Source: Desulfoplanes formicivorans
Lineage (GTDB): Bacteria; Desulfobacterota; Desulfovibrionia; Desulfovibrionales; Desulfomicrobiaceae
Length of the DNA stretch: 64,000 bases
Direction of reading: 5' to 3'
NCBI RefSeq assembly: GCF_001748225.1
Contig: NZ_BDFE01000020.1
Coordinates: forward strand, 313,009-377,008
Shown: piece by piece, positions 63,793-64,000 of the stretch
Layout: each line of letters starts with the position of its first letter
How positions within the stretch are numbered: the stretch's first letter is position 1
The notes under the pieces: model-generated
The model's input: only the letters and a program-made list of their open reading frames with translations
What the model was told of the DNA's origin: nothing
The model's database searches: none
Translations under genes and position numbers: made by a program

Positions 63793-64000
63793 TTAATCAC
63801 TGACAACTAATTGAATGTTTTTATTGACAATAAATGAATTTTTACCGGCGAAATTATCCATATTAGTTTGAACTGTCTCCAAAATTTTGTTGAGGATATT
63901 TGCCGGGCCTTGGCATCCTCTTTCCAGTTCAAGGTGTTGTTTAGCCGTACGGAAAAAAACTTCAATGTCCCAACGCCGACCGTAAATCCGTACTATTTCC
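63793..64000 (-). mobile_element. IS4-family transposase, C-terminal part (continues beyond window)
   Basis: Read on the minus strand the frame gives EIVRIYGRRWDIEVFFRTAKQ, the YREK-type region of IS4-like DDE transposases that holds the last catalytic Glu (IE in WDIEVFF). It ends ~45 residues later at TAA. In relatives a longer C-terminal stretch usually follows this motif (often containing YDAI/AH); here the sequence passes to GPANILNKILETVQ, so part may be missing. Low GC compared with neighbours. The rest of the element lies outside the window. Confidence 0.8.

Overview
The window looks like chromosome from a Deltaproteobacterium of the Desulfovibrionales type (a sulfate reducer or close relative). 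The evidence is a stand-alone desulforedoxin gene, a three-domain NifU next to NifS, an AprBA-like ferredoxin/flavoprotein pair, a CstB-like persulfide dioxygenase-rhodanese fusion, and many two-component and chemotaxis genes. Most of it reads as GC-rich, densely coding sequence. The first ~1.65 kb and the last ~0.3 kb are visibly AT-rich and look acquired: a NERD-domain protein with a zinc-ribbon membrane protein at one end, and the tail of an IS4-type transposase at the other. No tRNA, rRNA or CRISPR array was seen, and there is no intact prophage.

Layout. 0-9.9 kb: acquired edge, fatty acid desaturase, small membrane proteins, TerC-family exporter, Wzz-like protein, Crp/Fnr regulator, DUF190 and DUF554 proteins, SAM methyltransferase. 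10-13.5 kb: complete phosphate ABC transporter pstSCAB on the minus strand, with a terminator between pstS and pstC. 13.9-18.6 kb: desulforedoxin, a large chemoreceptor, NhaC antiporter. 19-24.6 kb: iron-type alcohol dehydrogenase, a sigma-54 activator, and a lysine 2,3-aminomutase / ATP-grasp ligase / small-protein operon preceded by a -24/-12 promoter. 25-28.8 kb: polyamine transporter potABCD. 28.9-36 kb: a CpxRA-like two-component system among envelope and redox genes, with repeated GTAAA-N6-GTAAA boxes. 36-40.7 kb: nifUS, SLC13 permease with a UspA-like protein. 41.2-45.5 kb: a frameshifted DGC-domain gene and a PAS kinase / receiver / HD-GYP signalling operon. 45.5-56.1 kb: RlmN, S24 repressor, fluoride channel, HPr, NAD-salvage genes (cysteine hydrolase and pncB), HU protein, muramidase-like protein, persulfide dioxygenase, malic enzyme. 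56.3-63.4 kb: two family-9 glycosyltransferases, two small helical proteins, a polytopic membrane protein and a CgeB-like glycosyltransferase, probably a glycan (perhaps flagellar or surface) locus.

The best candidate for an undescribed system is the sigma-54 activator plus kamA plus ATP-grasp operon. KamA keeps the residues known to bind L-lysine, but the usual beta-lysine acetyltransferase partner is replaced by an amino-acid ligase, so a beta-lysine-containing dipeptide or conjugate is a reasonable hypothesis. The second candidate is a small regulon for the CpxRA-like pair: the same 11-bp-period direct repeat occurs before a small secreted protein, in the region between the response regulator and an EF-hand gene, and before the ferredoxin/flavoprotein operon.

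Start sites were moved wherever a good Shine-Dalgarno sequence or family length favoured a shorter protein. Function calls rest on recognised motifs and family resemblance read by eye; no database search was run.
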